A stretch of DNA of 64,000 nucleotides. It comes from Phycisphaerae bacterium (GTDB taxonomy: Bacteria > Planctomycetota > Phycisphaerae > Phycisphaerales > UBA1924). Below are positions 1 to 9,605 of this stretch, in pieces. The translations under genes were made by a program, and so were the position numbers. The DNA is taken from assembly GCA_014192545.1 (NCBI GenBank), contig BJHL01000001.1, forward strand, positions 482,380 through 546,379, read 5' to 3'. Under the pieces are notes generated by a model, which saw only the letters and a program-made list of their open reading frames with translations, did no database searches and was not told where the DNA came from. How positions within the stretch are numbered: position 1 is the stretch's first letter; every line of letters starts with the position of its first letter.

Positions 1-99
1 AGCGTTCGCAAGCTGCGCCTGCGCAACACCAACTGCACCCGCAGCCATCGCCAGCACACTACATCCAACTCGCATCCAGCTACACACGCGCGTGGTCAT
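1..99 (-). CDS. Secreted protein, N-terminal 33 residues only (runs off the window)
   Basis: Reading the minus strand from an ATG at 99 gives MTTRVCSWMRVGCSVLAMAA followed by GAVGVAQAQLANA. This is a typical signal peptide: Arg near the start, a hydrophobic stretch, and an A-Q-A cleavage site. A clear Shine-Dalgarno (GAGGAG) lies about 9 bases upstream. The frame is open to the window edge. The mature protein is outside the window, so its function cannot be told. Confidence 0.6.
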   Translation of the reverse strand, partial: MTTRVCSWMRVGCSVLAMAAGAVGVAQAQLANA

Positions 100-268
100 A
101 CAGGTCACTCCTCATTGCAGCATGTCTGTACGCAACTTGACCGGGTACAGCATACCAAAATATGCGAGATTGCCAAGAACAATCCGCGCAACTGCTCACG
201 CGGCTCGCAACCCTGCCATTCGTTTGTATTTCAGTTGGTGTGCATCGCCCTACAACGCCTACCGCGCC

Positions 269-3200
269 CTACCGCGCCCCGCCCCGCTCGCGCAGCGTCG
301 CAATCGCATCATTCGTCGCAACATCCTTCGCCACATCAAACGCCACCCGCAGCCCAACGTCTGCAAACCCCCGCAACGCATCGCCGCTCGTCGCCGCAAC
401 CGCCCCATCACCGCTCATCGTCATCGCCGACCCACCGATGATGACCGGCCCGCCCGACCCATCACCTCCGCGCACCCACTCCGCAACATTCCCGCGCACG
501 TTCGCAAACTTCGCCGCTTCCAGCCCGCGATCCACCGCCCAAAACCACAAAACTCCATCACTCGCTTCCGCCGCCTGCGAATTGCTCCAATTCGTATCCC
601 CGCGCGGGTTCGCCGCCCGCATCCCCACGCGCTGCGCAAACGCATCCTGCACGCGCCACGTCTCATCCGGCAAATTACTCAGCACACCCGCACTCGCCGC
701 CGCCGCATCGCGCCACTCCGCCTCCGTCAGCAATCGGCAATGCATCGCCTCCGCAATCGCCTCCGCCGCCTTCGCCGAAACATAATTCATGGGCGACTTT
801 GGCCCTGGTCCATCGCCCACCAGCCCCGGCGCAATCGCCGGCACCTCACCACTCGCCAGCGGCGCATGCCACGCACGCGGCACCACAATCTCCGCTCGCT
901 TCGCATTCGCCCAGCTCCACGCACGCGGCCCAACCCGCGGATCCGCCGCCGGATCAAACTGCCACAACAAAGGCAATATCGCCGCTGCCGCCGCTTGATT
1001 GCGCAGCACCGCCATCACTTCCCCCACACTCACTTCACTCCGCGCGATGTACACCGCCGCTTCACGCTCGGCACCATCCCCCTTCACGTGCCGCACAAAT
1101 TCCACACTCTCCCCCGCCGGACTCACAAATCGCACCGATTCCGCCGTGATCCCCGCCGCAACCTTCCAACCCGCCTTCGCAGGCCCCGCCGTCCCAATCC
1201 ACTCGCGCGTCCCCGCCTGCTGCGCAATTGCATCTCGCGAAAGCGCCGCCAGCGCTCGAAGCTGCTTCGCATCCGCCCACGTCTCCAGCGCATCACCCGC
1301 CGCATCAACGCGCTCCACAAACTTCTTCGCTTGCTCCATCAGCGCATCATCGCTCGCGCCCTCACTTATCGCCCGCCGCAATCTTGCCGCTTCCAACCGC
1401 GCCTGCGCCCGCTGCCACACCGGCACATTATCTCCCGCGCGCTGCGGCGGCTGCGCATCAAGCTGCTTCGCCAACTTCTCGCGCTCCATCACGCTCGCAT
1501 CATCACTCGCGACATCCTTTGCATCACCCGCCGCCGCAATCCAAGCATCACGCGCCCTTCGCGAAGCTTCCTGCTCCAGCGCCGCTCTCGCCCCCGCCGC
1601 AGGCACCTGTGCAATCGCCGGCTTCACCATGCTCGCATACGCATCCGCCAACGTCTCAGCCGGCACGCCCTCACCCGTCATCCGCCGCCACGCCTGCATG
1701 ATTTCCGCCACGCGCTTGCCCGTCGTATCCGCACTCGCCGCCCGCATCGCCTCCAGCAACTTCTCCGTCGGCACCTGCGTCACTTCACGCACCGCCTCCA
1801 GCCGCCGAATCTCTTCCCCCGCCGCCGCTCGCACGTTCAGCCGCTCCGCCGCCGCCACCAGCGCAGCATGCGTCGGCGCAAGCTGCTCCCACGAATCTCC
1901 CCGCGCCAGCCCCGCCCGTGCACTTGCCTGCAGCGCCGGCACACTGTCAACCGGCCCAAGCTCACCGCCATCGCCCGTCAGCGCCTTCACCACATTTTCT
2001 AACTCACCTGCCGCCGCTTCAATACTCGCTCGCTCCGCGCCGTCACGCACCAACACCGCCAGCCCCGTCGCTCGCTCACGCCTCGCGTTCTCAATCGCCC
2101 GCGCCAAGAGCGCCGACTCACTCGCACCAGCCTCACGCGTGCTCGGCTTGGTCTTCGCCAACACACCCATCGCAATTTCATACCCATCCTGCTCGCGATC
2201 AAGTCGCTCACGCACCCGCACCAGCCCATCGCGCGGATTGATCTTCGTCAGCCGCGTCCGCCACGCATCCGCCACCGCTCGCTGAGCCTCATCCAAATCC
2301 GCCACATCCGGCTCACGCTCACGAATCACCGCCAGCACATTCCCCGCCAGCTCACTCTGCGTCGCCGCCACAAATCGCGCAACCTCCCTCGCTTCATCCT
2401 GAGGCTGCGCACCCGCATCAATCACCGCCGCCGCCCTCGCCGCCAATCCGTCAGGCAGCGAAACGCCTTGCTCGCTTGCTTCGCGCTCCACCGCGCTCAT
2501 CGCATCGCGCAGCGCCGCCGCCGTAATGACATCCCCGCTCACAGCCCGTTCATCACGCACATTCACACCCGCCCCACCCGCCCGCGCCCCATCACGCGCC
2601 TTCGCAAACACCCCCGAAGGCGAAGCCTCTTCCCCAAACCCGCTCCCTCGCGTCAGCACAATCCCAATCGCCGTCACAACCACCATCGCCCCGCCAATGG
2701 CAAGCAGCGCGACACTGCGCCTGCTCAACCGATGCGGCTCTCTCGCCGCTGGCTGCGCACCGCGCGTGCGTTTGCCCAGCGTCGTCTGCAACTGCTTCAC
2801 TCTCGCCATCGTCGCACTCGTTGGTGCCTCGCGCCCCGCCAAACTATCCTTCACCGTCGCATCACGCACCGCCGCCCACCGCTCGCTGCGACCATAACCA
2901 ACGATCACATCAACAAACGAATCCTTATCTCGCTCCATCAGCACGATGGGCACCGCCGGATCAACCTGCTCTCGCAGCGCCGCCAGCCACAACCGCGCAT
3001 TCTCCAGCGCCCTCGCATCATTCACCAATCGAGGCAGCCGCACACACGCACCCACATCGCCCTTCTCATCCGGCACCAGCTTCTCGCTCAGCAGTTCCAT
3101 CGCCGCCGCCACTTTGCTCGCATCCGCCTGTGCAAGCAGCGCCCCATCACTCACACTCGCGCGAGGCGACCCAACAACCAACGCAAGCGTGTCCTCAATC

Positions 3201-3643
3201 TGCCTCGCCGCTTCACCCAGCGACAGCCCCACAAGCTGCCGGCTTCGCGTCTGCGTCACCATCTCCTGCACCGCATACAGCCTCGCCGGCGCAACCTCGC
3301 ACAACCAGCTCGCATCCACCGGCTCAGCGTGCGCCATCGCAATCATGGGCCAGCCAGTCTTGCCCTTGCCATCGCCGCTGTTCCACACGCGGGCAACACA
3401 AACCCCCGCACCAGTCGCAACCAAGCAATCATGCGCAAATGCCACACGCCCCGCCTCGGCGACCTGCTCAAACGCCCCCAATTGCGCCGCCCGCTGCAAC
3501 CCCCGCGTCCACAACACGTCGCGAGCTGCCGTCACCGCCGCCGCCTGCACGGGCGAATCTTCAACGAAATCAGGCCAAGCCGGGTGCTTGCCCATGGCCA
3601 GCACACTGATCTTGACATCGGAATGACGACTCTTTCGTGCCAT
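269..3643 (-). CDS. TagF-like N-terminal domain fused through a membrane helix to a formylglycine-generating-enzyme (SUMF1)-like domain
   Basis: A 1124-residue protein. Residues 1-155 carry GKHPAWPDF near the start and a later SGDGKGKTGWPMI segment. These recall TagF/ImpM-like proteins and the planctomycete 'GKHPGWDDH' family that accompanies phosphatases and kinases; this is resemblance, not a search result. One transmembrane helix spans about 311-331. A long Ala/Glu/Arg-rich, probably helical region follows. The last roughly 200 residues hold LLTEAEW, NVRGNVAEW, GGSAM and a final GLRVAF, the signature of the FGE-sulfatase/SUMF1 fold. The predicted topology is a cytoplasmic TagF-like part and an extracytoplasmic SUMF1-like part. 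No other type VI genes are nearby, so a secretion role should not be assumed. The ATG at 3643 is the first start of the open frame. Confidence 0.75.
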   Translation of the reverse strand: MARKSRHSDVKISVLAMGKHPAWPDFVEDSPVQAAAVTAARDVLWTRGLQRAAQLGAFEQVAEAGRVAFAHDCLVATGAGVCVARVWNSGDGKGKTGWPMIAMAHAEPVDASWLCEVAPARLYAVQEMVTQTRSRQLVGLSLGEAARQIEDTLALVVGSPRASVSDGALLAQADASKVAAAMELLSEKLVPDEKGDVGACVRLPRLVNDARALENARLWLAALREQVDPAVPIVLMERDKDSFVDVIVGYGRSERWAAVRDATVKDSLAGREAPTSATMARVKQLQTTLGKRTRGAQPAAREPHRLSRRSVALLAIGGAMVVVTAIGIVLTRGSGFGEEASPSGVFAKARDGARAGGAGVNVRDERAVSGDVITAAALRDAMSAVEREASEQGVSLPDGLAARAAAVIDAGAQPQDEAREVARFVAATQSELAGNVLAVIREREPDVADLDEAQRAVADAWRTRLTKINPRDGLVRVRERLDREQDGYEIAMGVLAKTKPSTREAGASESALLARAIENARRERATGLAVLVRDGAERASIEAAAGELENVVKALTGDGGELGPVDSVPALQASARAGLARGDSWEQLAPTHAALVAAAERLNVRAAAGEEIRRLEAVREVTQVPTEKLLEAMRAASADTTGKRVAEIMQAWRRMTGEGVPAETLADAYASMVKPAIAQVPAAGARAALEQEASRRARDAWIAAAGDAKDVASDDASVMEREKLAKQLDAQPPQRAGDNVPVWQRAQARLEAARLRRAISEGASDDALMEQAKKFVERVDAAGDALETWADAKQLRALAALSRDAIAQQAGTREWIGTAGPAKAGWKVAAGITAESVRFVSPAGESVEFVRHVKGDGAEREAAVYIARSEVSVGEVMAVLRNQAAAAAILPLLWQFDPAADPRVGPRAWSWANAKRAEIVVPRAWHAPLASGEVPAIAPGLVGDGPGPKSPMNYVSAKAAEAIAEAMHCRLLTEAEWRDAAAASAGVLSNLPDETWRVQDAFAQRVGMRAANPRGDTNWSNSQAAEASDGVLWFWAVDRGLEAAKFANVRGNVAEWVRGGDGSGGPVIIGGSAMTMSGDGAVAATSGDALRGFADVGLRVAFDVAKDVATNDAIATLRERGGAR

Positions 3644-3825
3644 CGCAGCTACAACTCATTCACGTGTGCAATTCGTGTGCGCCAAGCAGGCACCTGCCAC
3701 ACCGCTCACAGGCCAACCCGCCGCCGTCACGCCCGTGATCATCACAAGTACATCATACGAAGCTCAACGCGCTGCCCATGTCCGCACGCCGCTCGCCACC
3801 GCGTGCGAATACACGTCCACACGCA

Positions 3826-4533
3826 TCACGCAACACCCAAGTACGCCTTGCGTACCTCGTCACTCTTCGCAAGCTCCTTCGCGTCCCCTTCCATCGCAAT
3901 CGCGCCCGTCTCCAGCACATACGCCCGGTGCGCAATCTGCAATGCCATGTGCGCATTCTGCTCCACCAGCAAAATCGTCGTGCCCCGCTGGTTGATATCA
4001 CGAATGATCTTGAAAATCGTCTGCACAATCTGCGGCGCAAGCCCCAGGCTCGGCTCATCCAGCAGCAGCAACTTGGGCCGCGCCATCAGTGCCCGTGCAA
4101 TTGCCACCATCTGCTGCTCGCCCCCGCTCAGCGTGCCCGCCACTTGCTTCAGTCGCTCGCGCACCCGCGGAAACAGCGTCAACGCCATCTCGCGATCCTT
4201 CGCAATCTCGCTGTGATCATGCCGGATATACGCCCCAAGTTCCAAATTCTCCTCCACCGTCATCAGCGGAAAAATCCCGCGCCCCTCCGGCGCGTGACTC
4301 ATCCCCAGCTTCACAATCTCATGCGCCGCCAGCTTCGCAATGCTCTGCCCCTCATACGCAATCGTCCCCGCCTGCGCCTTGACCAATCCCGAAATCGCCC
4401 GCAGCGTCGTCGTCTTCCCCGCGCCGTTGCTGCCAATCAGCGTCACAATCTCGCCACGCTCCACGCGCAGCGACACACCATGCAACGCGCGAATCGCGCC
4501 ATACGACACCGACAAATCACGCACTTCAAGCAT
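3826..4533 (-). CDS. livF: Branched-chain amino-acid ABC transporter ATPase LivF
   Basis: A 235-residue ABC ATPase and last gene of the liv operon. It shows Walker A GSNGAGKTT, signature LSGGEQQM, Walker B LLLLDEPSLGLAP and the switch His in LLVEQNAH. The LGLAP and VEQN wording is typical of LivF rather than LivG. The ATG at 4533 (MLEVRDLSVSYG) is preferred over the upstream in-frame start because GGGAGG lies just upstream and it overlaps the end of livG by 8 bases, which implies translational coupling. With LivG it powers uptake of Leu/Ile/Val-type substrates or another amide through LivHM. Confidence 0.95.
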   Translation of the reverse strand: MLEVRDLSVSYGAIRALHGVSLRVERGEIVTLIGSNGAGKTTTLRAISGLVKAQAGTIAYEGQSIAKLAAHEIVKLGMSHAPEGRGIFPLMTVEENLELGAYIRHDHSEIAKDREMALTLFPRVRERLKQVAGTLSGGEQQMVAIARALMARPKLLLLDEPSLGLAPQIVQTIFKIIRDINQRGTTILLVEQNAHMALQIAHRAYVLETGAIAMEGDAKELAKSDEVRKAYLGVA

Positions 4534-5326
4534 GCGACACCTCCCCACTCGGCTCCCCGCTCCCCTCCACGCCCAAGTACGCCTCAATCACCTTCGGATC
4601 CGCCTGCACCTGCTTGGGCGTGCCCACGCTAATCACCTGCCCATGATCCAGCACCGTAATCTGCTCGCAAATCTCCATCACCAGTCCCATGTCGTGCTCA
4701 ATCAGCAGCACCGCAAGCCCAAAGCGATCGCGAATCTCACGAATCGTGTTCGATAGCGACTTCTTCTCACTCGGATTCATCCCCGCCGCCGGCTCATCCA
4801 GCAGCAACACCTTCGGCTCCGTCGCCAACGCCCGGCAAATCTCCAGCCGCCGCTGATCGCCATAAGGCAGGTTCTTGGCCTGCTCATCCGCCATGCGCGC
4901 CAGATCAAAAATCGCCAGCAGTTCCATCGCCCGCCGCTTCATCGCCTCTTCCTGCGCCACAAATCCCGGCGTGCGCAGCAACGTCGCCAACAGCCTGTGC
5001 GTCCCTCGCACATGACTCCCCAGCATCACGTTTTCCAAAACCGACAACTCGCCAAACAGCCGAATGTTCTGAAACGTGCGCGACAACCCCGCCTTCGCAA
5101 TCTGGTGAGGCCGCAGCCCATTGATCGTCTGCCCCGCCAGCTTCACGCTCCCCGTCTGCGGCGTGTACACGCCCGTAATCAAATTAAACGCCGTCGTCTT
5201 CCCCGCGCCGTTCGGACCAATCAATCCATACAGCACGCCCGCCGGCAACTGCACCGTCAAATCCTGCACGGCCTTCAACCCGCCAAACGTAATGCCAATG
5301 CCCTGCGCATCCAGAAGAAAGCTCAC
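4526..5326 (-). CDS. livG: Branched-chain amino-acid ABC transporter ATPase LivG
   Basis: A 266-residue ATPase with Walker A GPNGAGKTT, an FNLITGVYTP segment, Walker B VLLLDEPAAGMNPSE and LIEHDMGLVM, all characteristic of LivG. The likely start is the GTG at 5326. It overlaps the livM stop as GTGA and has a near-perfect AAAGGAGG about 6 bases upstream; the longer frame from 5380 lies inside livM and lacks such a site. The partner ATPase is livF immediately downstream, overlapping by 8 bases. Confidence 0.95.
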   Translation of the reverse strand: MSFLLDAQGIGITFGGLKAVQDLTVQLPAGVLYGLIGPNGAGKTTAFNLITGVYTPQTGSVKLAGQTINGLRPHQIAKAGLSRTFQNIRLFGELSVLENVMLGSHVRGTHRLLATLLRTPGFVAQEEAMKRRAMELLAIFDLARMADEQAKNLPYGDQRRLEICRALATEPKVLLLDEPAAGMNPSEKKSLSNTIREIRDRFGLAVLLIEHDMGLVMEICEQITVLDHGQVISVGTPKQVQADPKVIEAYLGVEGSGEPSGEVSHA

Positions 5327-6423
5327 GGCGTTCCTCCTTTGCCCACAGGCTGCTTGCGATCGCCGCGCGACAAATCCCAAATCTCCTTCACGCCAAACAG
5401 CCCCTTGGGCCGCACCAGCATCATCACAATCAGCAAGAGCGCATACAGCACCAGCCGATACTGCTGCAAATCACGCAGCAACTCAGGCATCAACACCAAG
5501 ATCATCGCTGCCAACACCGACCCCGATACTGATCCCAGCCCGCCAAGCACCACCATGATGATGATGTCAAACGACCGCTGAAAACCCGCATCGGTCGGAC
5601 TCGGATTCACGCCCGTGTGCGAATACAACGCACCCGCAACCCCACCAAAAAACGCCGCCAGCACAAACGCCCGCACCTTGTACTTGGTCAGGTCCACACC
5701 CATCGCGCGCGCCGCAATCTCGTCTTCCCGAATCGACAAAAACGCCCGCCCGCTGCTGCTGGTCTTCATTCTGTACGCAATCACACACGTAATCGCCACA
5801 AACAGCCAAATCCAAAACAAATTCGCATACGCCGGCGTGCCCGCAAATCCCGTCGCGCCATTGAACCCAAAGAACGACACGATCGGACTCGCCTTCACCG
5901 CCGCCGCATCACTCACTTGCTTGGGCGTTAGCTCCAGCAACACCCGAATAATCTCGCCAAACCCCAGCGTCACAATCGCCAGGTAATCGCCTCGCAATCG
6001 CAAACTGGGCAGCCCAACCAGATACCCCGCGCCCGCCGCCGTACACGCCCCGGCAACCAGCCCCGCCAACATCAGCAGCGTGCCCTGAACCGCAAAGTTC
6101 GGGTCACCCACGCTGCCATGCAAAATCAGCGAGCCGTAATACGTCACCCCCGCGCCAATGTACCCGCCAATAGCCATGAACCCCGCATGCCCCATGCTGA
6201 ACTGGCCCGTAAAGCCGTTCACAATGTTCAGCGACACCGCCGCCACAATGAACACGCCCATGCGCTGCAGCACACTCTCCCAATATTCATTGACGAGCAA
6301 AGGCGAAACAAAATGCACCGCCAGCGCCAACAGCACGCACACCACCCAAGGCACAAACACCGCCACAGGCCGAAATGCCCGTGCCGGCGAAATCTCCGAA
6401 ATGTGCTGAGCAAGCGTCTTCAT
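5323..6423 (-). CDS. livM: Branched-chain amino-acid ABC transporter permease LivM
   Basis: A 366-residue integral membrane protein with many hydrophobic segments. It has the LivM hallmarks GFTGQFSMGHAGFMAIGGY, GLPSLRLRGDYLAIVTLGFGE and the coupling motif SIREDEIAARAMGVD. The C-terminal LVRPKGLFG is also typical. It pairs with LivH to form the channel. It lies between livH, from which it is separated by an 86-base gap holding a heptamer repeat array, and livG, with which its stop codon overlaps. Confidence 0.95.
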   Translation of the reverse strand: MKTLAQHISEISPARAFRPVAVFVPWVVCVLLALAVHFVSPLLVNEYWESVLQRMGVFIVAAVSLNIVNGFTGQFSMGHAGFMAIGGYIGAGVTYYGSLILHGSVGDPNFAVQGTLLMLAGLVAGACTAAGAGYLVGLPSLRLRGDYLAIVTLGFGEIIRVLLELTPKQVSDAAAVKASPIVSFFGFNGATGFAGTPAYANLFWIWLFVAITCVIAYRMKTSSSGRAFLSIREDEIAARAMGVDLTKYKVRAFVLAAFFGGVAGALYSHTGVNPSPTDAGFQRSFDIIIMVVLGGLGSVSGSVLAAMILVLMPELLRDLQQYRLVLYALLLIVMMLVRPKGLFGVKEIWDLSRGDRKQPVGKGGTP

Positions 6424-6445
6424 ACTACCTATTCACCAACCCATT

Positions 6446-6509
<64 letters not shown>

Positions 6510-7787
6510 CTACACCTTCTCCGTCACCGCCCTCCCCAAGAGCCCATTCGGCCGATACAACAAAACCGCAATCAGCAAGGCAAACACATACACATCCTTC
6601 AGCGGCGCATACGCCCACCCGCCAAAGAGCTCGATTGCCGCAATCAAAAACCCGCCCAGCACCGCTCCGCGCACATTCCCAATTCCCCCCACCACCGCCG
6701 CCACAAATGCTTTGAGCCCCAGCAGCACCCAAATCCCGTGCGCCGTCTGATTCAGCCCCGGATACTTCATCGGATACAAAAACGCCGCACTCGCCGCCAG
6801 CACCGCGCCCAGCACGAACGTAAAGCTGATCACAAAATTCGTATTGACGCCCATCAGCGCCGCCGTCTCGATATTGTGCGATAGCGCCCGCATCGCCGAC
6901 CCCAGCTTCGTGCGGAAAATCAGCAGTTGCAGCCCCACCATCAGCGACAAACTCACCACCACAATAATGACTTCAATCAGCCCGATCGGCACGCGCGGAC
7001 TGCGAATCAATTCATACGTCGACCCCTGCAACTCCGCCGCCGTCCGCCGAGGTGTCGTGCGAATCTCAGTGCCAGGCTCAAACGTTCCCGGCTCTGCATC
7101 CAAATTCAACTTCTCAACCACCACGCGCGTTGTGCCATCCGCATTCGCCACCGTCCGCGTCACATCCAGCCGATACTGCCGCCCCTCGCTAAATGTCACC
7201 GGCTTATCAAACACAACCGTGCCACGCATCGCCCCGCCCGCCAAATTGCCCGACTGCATCACGCTCTCATTGAGCACCACATTCTCAATCAGCTTCGGCA
7301 TGCTCTTAGGCGAAGCCCCAAACGGCACCGTCGCCAGCGGATCACCCGCCTGCGTCACCGTCTGCCCATCTTTGATCGATGTCTTCTCAGGCCCGCGCGC
7401 AACCGCCGGCCCAGTGATCTGTCCCACATTCTGCAGCAGCAGCGAAACACCAATCGCCGTAATGAGCACATTCAGCCGCGGAGCCTTGCGCAATGGCCGA
7501 TACGCAAATCGCTCGATGCAATACCCCACCACGCCGCACACCGTCACCGCCGACAAAAACGCCACCACCACCACCCACCAAGGCGTCACGCCCGACGGAT
7601 CCGCGATTTTGTTCAGCACCACCACCGACACCGTAAAACTCGTCCACGCCCCCAGCACAAACACATCACTATGCGCAAAGTTGATGAACTTCAGCACGCC
7701 ATACACCAGCGTGTACCCCAGCGCAATCAGCGCGTACAAACTCCCCACGGCGACCGTCGCGATGAGTATCTGAAAAAACTCGTCCAA
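6510..7787 (-). CDS. livH: Branched-chain amino-acid ABC transporter permease LivH, with a large extra domain
   Basis: A 425-residue permease. The N-terminus (SLYALIALGYTLVYGVLKFI, NFAHSD) and the C-terminal half (SHNIETAALMGVN, GLKAFVAAVVGGIGN, LYRPNGLLG) are canonical LivH. Between the third and fourth hydrophobic blocks, at about residues 133-262, is a hydrophilic insertion of roughly 110-130 residues with beta-rich character (VVFDKPVTFSEGRQYRL, VVVEKLNLDAEPG). Canonical LivH is about 300 residues and has only a short loop there. The insertion is probably extracytoplasmic and could contact the binding protein. It is the second gene of the operon, after livJ and its terminator. Confidence 0.93.
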   Translation of the reverse strand: MDEFFQILIATVAVGSLYALIALGYTLVYGVLKFINFAHSDVFVLGAWTSFTVSVVVLNKIADPSGVTPWWVVVVAFLSAVTVCGVVGYCIERFAYRPLRKAPRLNVLITAIGVSLLLQNVGQITGPAVARGPEKTSIKDGQTVTQAGDPLATVPFGASPKSMPKLIENVVLNESVMQSGNLAGGAMRGTVVFDKPVTFSEGRQYRLDVTRTVANADGTTRVVVEKLNLDAEPGTFEPGTEIRTTPRRTAAELQGSTYELIRSPRVPIGLIEVIIVVVSLSLMVGLQLLIFRTKLGSAMRALSHNIETAALMGVNTNFVISFTFVLGAVLAASAAFLYPMKYPGLNQTAHGIWVLLGLKAFVAAVVGGIGNVRGAVLGGFLIAAIELFGGWAYAPLKDVYVFALLIAVLLYRPNGLLGRAVTEKV

Positions 7788-7871
7788 GTGGCAAGTCCTG
7801 AGTAGAAGGTGGGGAGTTTAGCAGCAGAACCTCCCCAAGCCCAAACCCCAACTCCGACCCCCGAACCACAA

Positions 7872-7907
7872 TAAAAAAAAAGACGGGCGAGATTATTCTC
7901 GCCCGTC
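7872..7907 (-). terminator. Intrinsic terminator after livJ
   Basis: A perfect 10-bp stem (GACGGGCGAG/CTCGCCCGTC, loop of six) is followed on the minus strand by a run of nine U. It lies between the binding-protein gene livJ and the permease gene livH. Partial termination here would give more binding protein than membrane components, a usual arrangement in ABC importers. Confidence 0.9.
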
Positions 7908-7912
7908 CAACT

Positions 7913-7958
7913 CACTTCGTCACTTCGTCACTCCGTCACTTCGTCACTTCGTGACTTC
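7913..7958. repeat. Octamer repeat array (GTCACTTC type) at the livJ stop codon
   Basis: About five degenerate units of GTCACTTC/GTCACTCC directly abut the livJ stop codon on the minus strand. Related arrays, read in the other orientation as GAAGTGAC, follow the GH15 gene (12952-12989) and rplI (39971-40008). Confidence 0.7.
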
Positions 7959-9227
7959 TCACTGTGCCTCCACCGTCGTCACATACGTCGGCATCGGCGG
8001 GTTGCCCGCCATCTCCACCACCACCGCGCTCTTGGTCGCATTGCGATTCGCATCAATCGTGATCTTGCCCGTCACGCCCAGGAAGTCCTTCGTCGCCGCA
8101 ATCGCATCACGCACGGGCTTGCCATCCGTGCTCTTGGCTCGCTCCATCGACTCAAACAAAATCTTGGCTGCGTCATAGCCCAGCGCCGCCAAACCATCAG
8201 GCGTGGCCCCACCAAACTCCGCGCGATACGCCTTGATGAATTCCTGCACGCGCGCATCAGGCTGGTCCGGCGCGTAGTGATTCGTGTAATAGCTGCCTTC
8301 GATCGCATCGCCCGCGATCTTCGCGAGTTGGTCGCTGTCCCAGCCATCGCCGCCCAGCATGGGCTTGGTAATGCCAAGTCGGCGGGCCTGAATCGCGATG
8401 TTGCCCACGTCGGTGTAGTAACCAGGAATGTAAATCACATCCGCACCCGCGCTGCGAATGCTGGTGAGCTGGCTCGTAAAGTCCTGCGCGCCGCCCGTGT
8501 AGTTCTGCTTGGTCGCAATCGTGCCGCCCATGCGCGTGAAGTTCAGTTCAAACTGCTCGGCCAGTCCCACCGCATACGCCTGCGCTTGGTCCACCAGCAC
8601 CGCTGCCTTGCCAGCTTTCAGATTCTCGCGTGCAAACTTCGCCCCCGCCAAACCCTGAAACGGATCAATAAAGCACACGCGGAAAATGTAATCGCCAATC
8701 TCCGTCACCTTCGGATTCGTGCTGCTGGGCGTAATCATGGGCACGCCTGCTTCCTGACACACCGGCCCAGCCGCCAAGCTCAGCTTGCTGGCCACTTCGC
8801 CCAGCACCGCCGTCACCTTGTCGCTCTTGACCAGCCGCTCGACTGCGAGCTTGGCTTCGCCCGCATCGCCGCGCGTGTCATACTCCTTCAGTTCAATAGG
8901 CTTGCCCAGCACGCCGCCCTTGGCATTGACTTCCTTGATCGCCAGCCGAATGCCGTTGCTCGTGCTTTGGCCAAACGTGGCCTCGCTCCCCGTCAGCGAG
9001 CCAAAGTGCCCGATAACAATCGCCTTCCCACTCGGAGCTGCCGCCGGCGCGCTCTCGCTCTTGGCACTCTCGGGCTTAGCCGCCTCAGTCTTGGCCGCTT
9101 CAGGCTTCGCCGGTGTCGTCGCTGCAGTATTCGCCGCCGGTGCCGCTTGCTTCTTATCGCACCCAAGCAATCCCAAACTCAGCAAGCCACCCGCCAGCCA
9201 GCCCAACGTCATTCTCGCACTCAACAT
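7959..9227 (-). CDS. livJ: Branched-chain amino-acid ABC transporter substrate-binding lipoprotein
   Basis: A 422-residue periplasmic binding protein of the Leu/Ile/Val receptor type: IVIGHFGSLTGSEATFGQST, GIRLAIKEVNAKGG, a DTRGD segment, TPSSTNPKVTE and DVIYIPGYYTDVG. The start at 9227 (MLSARMTLGWLAGG) gives a lipoprotein signal with lipobox LLGC, and AAAGGA lies about 11 bases upstream. After the Cys comes an Ala/Lys/Glu/Pro linker of about 50 residues built on repeated EAAK/ESAK units, tethering the domain to the membrane. It is first in the liv operon. The substrate cannot be fixed from sequence; relatives bind branched-chain amino acids, amides or urea. Confidence 0.93.
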   Translation of the reverse strand: MLSARMTLGWLAGGLLSLGLLGCDKKQAAPAANTAATTPAKPEAAKTEAAKPESAKSESAPAAAPSGKAIVIGHFGSLTGSEATFGQSTSNGIRLAIKEVNAKGGVLGKPIELKEYDTRGDAGEAKLAVERLVKSDKVTAVLGEVASKLSLAAGPVCQEAGVPMITPSSTNPKVTEIGDYIFRVCFIDPFQGLAGAKFARENLKAGKAAVLVDQAQAYAVGLAEQFELNFTRMGGTIATKQNYTGGAQDFTSQLTSIRSAGADVIYIPGYYTDVGNIAIQARRLGITKPMLGGDGWDSDQLAKIAGDAIEGSYYTNHYAPDQPDARVQEFIKAYRAEFGGATPDGLAALGYDAAKILFESMERAKSTDGKPVRDAIAATKDFLGVTGKITIDANRNATKSAVVVEMAGNPPMPTYVTTVEAQ

Positions 9228-9407
9228 CAAACTCGTCCTTTCTTCAACCGCGCAAGGTTTTGCAACAACACCTTTTCGCGACGAACTTCCCATGTTTTCT
9301 CGGGCTTCGCGTCCCGCTTCCAACCAACTCCCAACACAATACCAGACTTTGACCGCAAGCACCAATCCCAAACGCACCAAATACTGGTGCTTTATGTTCA
9401 AAAGTCC

Positions 9408-9436
9408 TTGACCAAAGCCACACATCGATGGATAGT
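9408..9436 (+). promoter_or_regulatory. Possible sigma-70-type promoter upstream of the GH15 gene
   Basis: TTGACC, 17 bases, then GATAGT, in the 378-base gap between divergent livJ and the GH15 gene. Nothing else was recognised in this gap. The leader from here to the GH15 start would be about 165 bases. The match is moderate. Confidence 0.3.
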
Positions 9437-9605
9437 CTACTCACCAAGTCCCCGTCGCACAGGAAAGGGTCCACGTGTGGTCGGCGGCTTGTCGAGTGGG
9501 TGGGTTGGACAACTCAGACCCTAGGAATGCACCAGTCAGCCGGCGCGGGGTCATCCTGCGTCCGCACGCTGGTCCTGTCGAGTAAACGAATAGGAGATCG
9601 TGTTC

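Noticed and set aside
92-2285. Long plus-strand frames opposite the TagF/SUMF1 fusion
   Set aside because: Arg/Pro/Ala-rich translations typical of antisense frames in GC-rich genes.
269-3643. Part of a type VI secretion cluster
   Set aside because: Only a TagF-like domain is visible; no sheath, Hcp, VgrG or membrane-complex gene lies nearby.
7913-7958. Possible CRISPR-like direct repeats
   Set aside because: Units are 7-8 bases, contiguous, without spacers, and no cas genes are near. The same holds for the other arrays.
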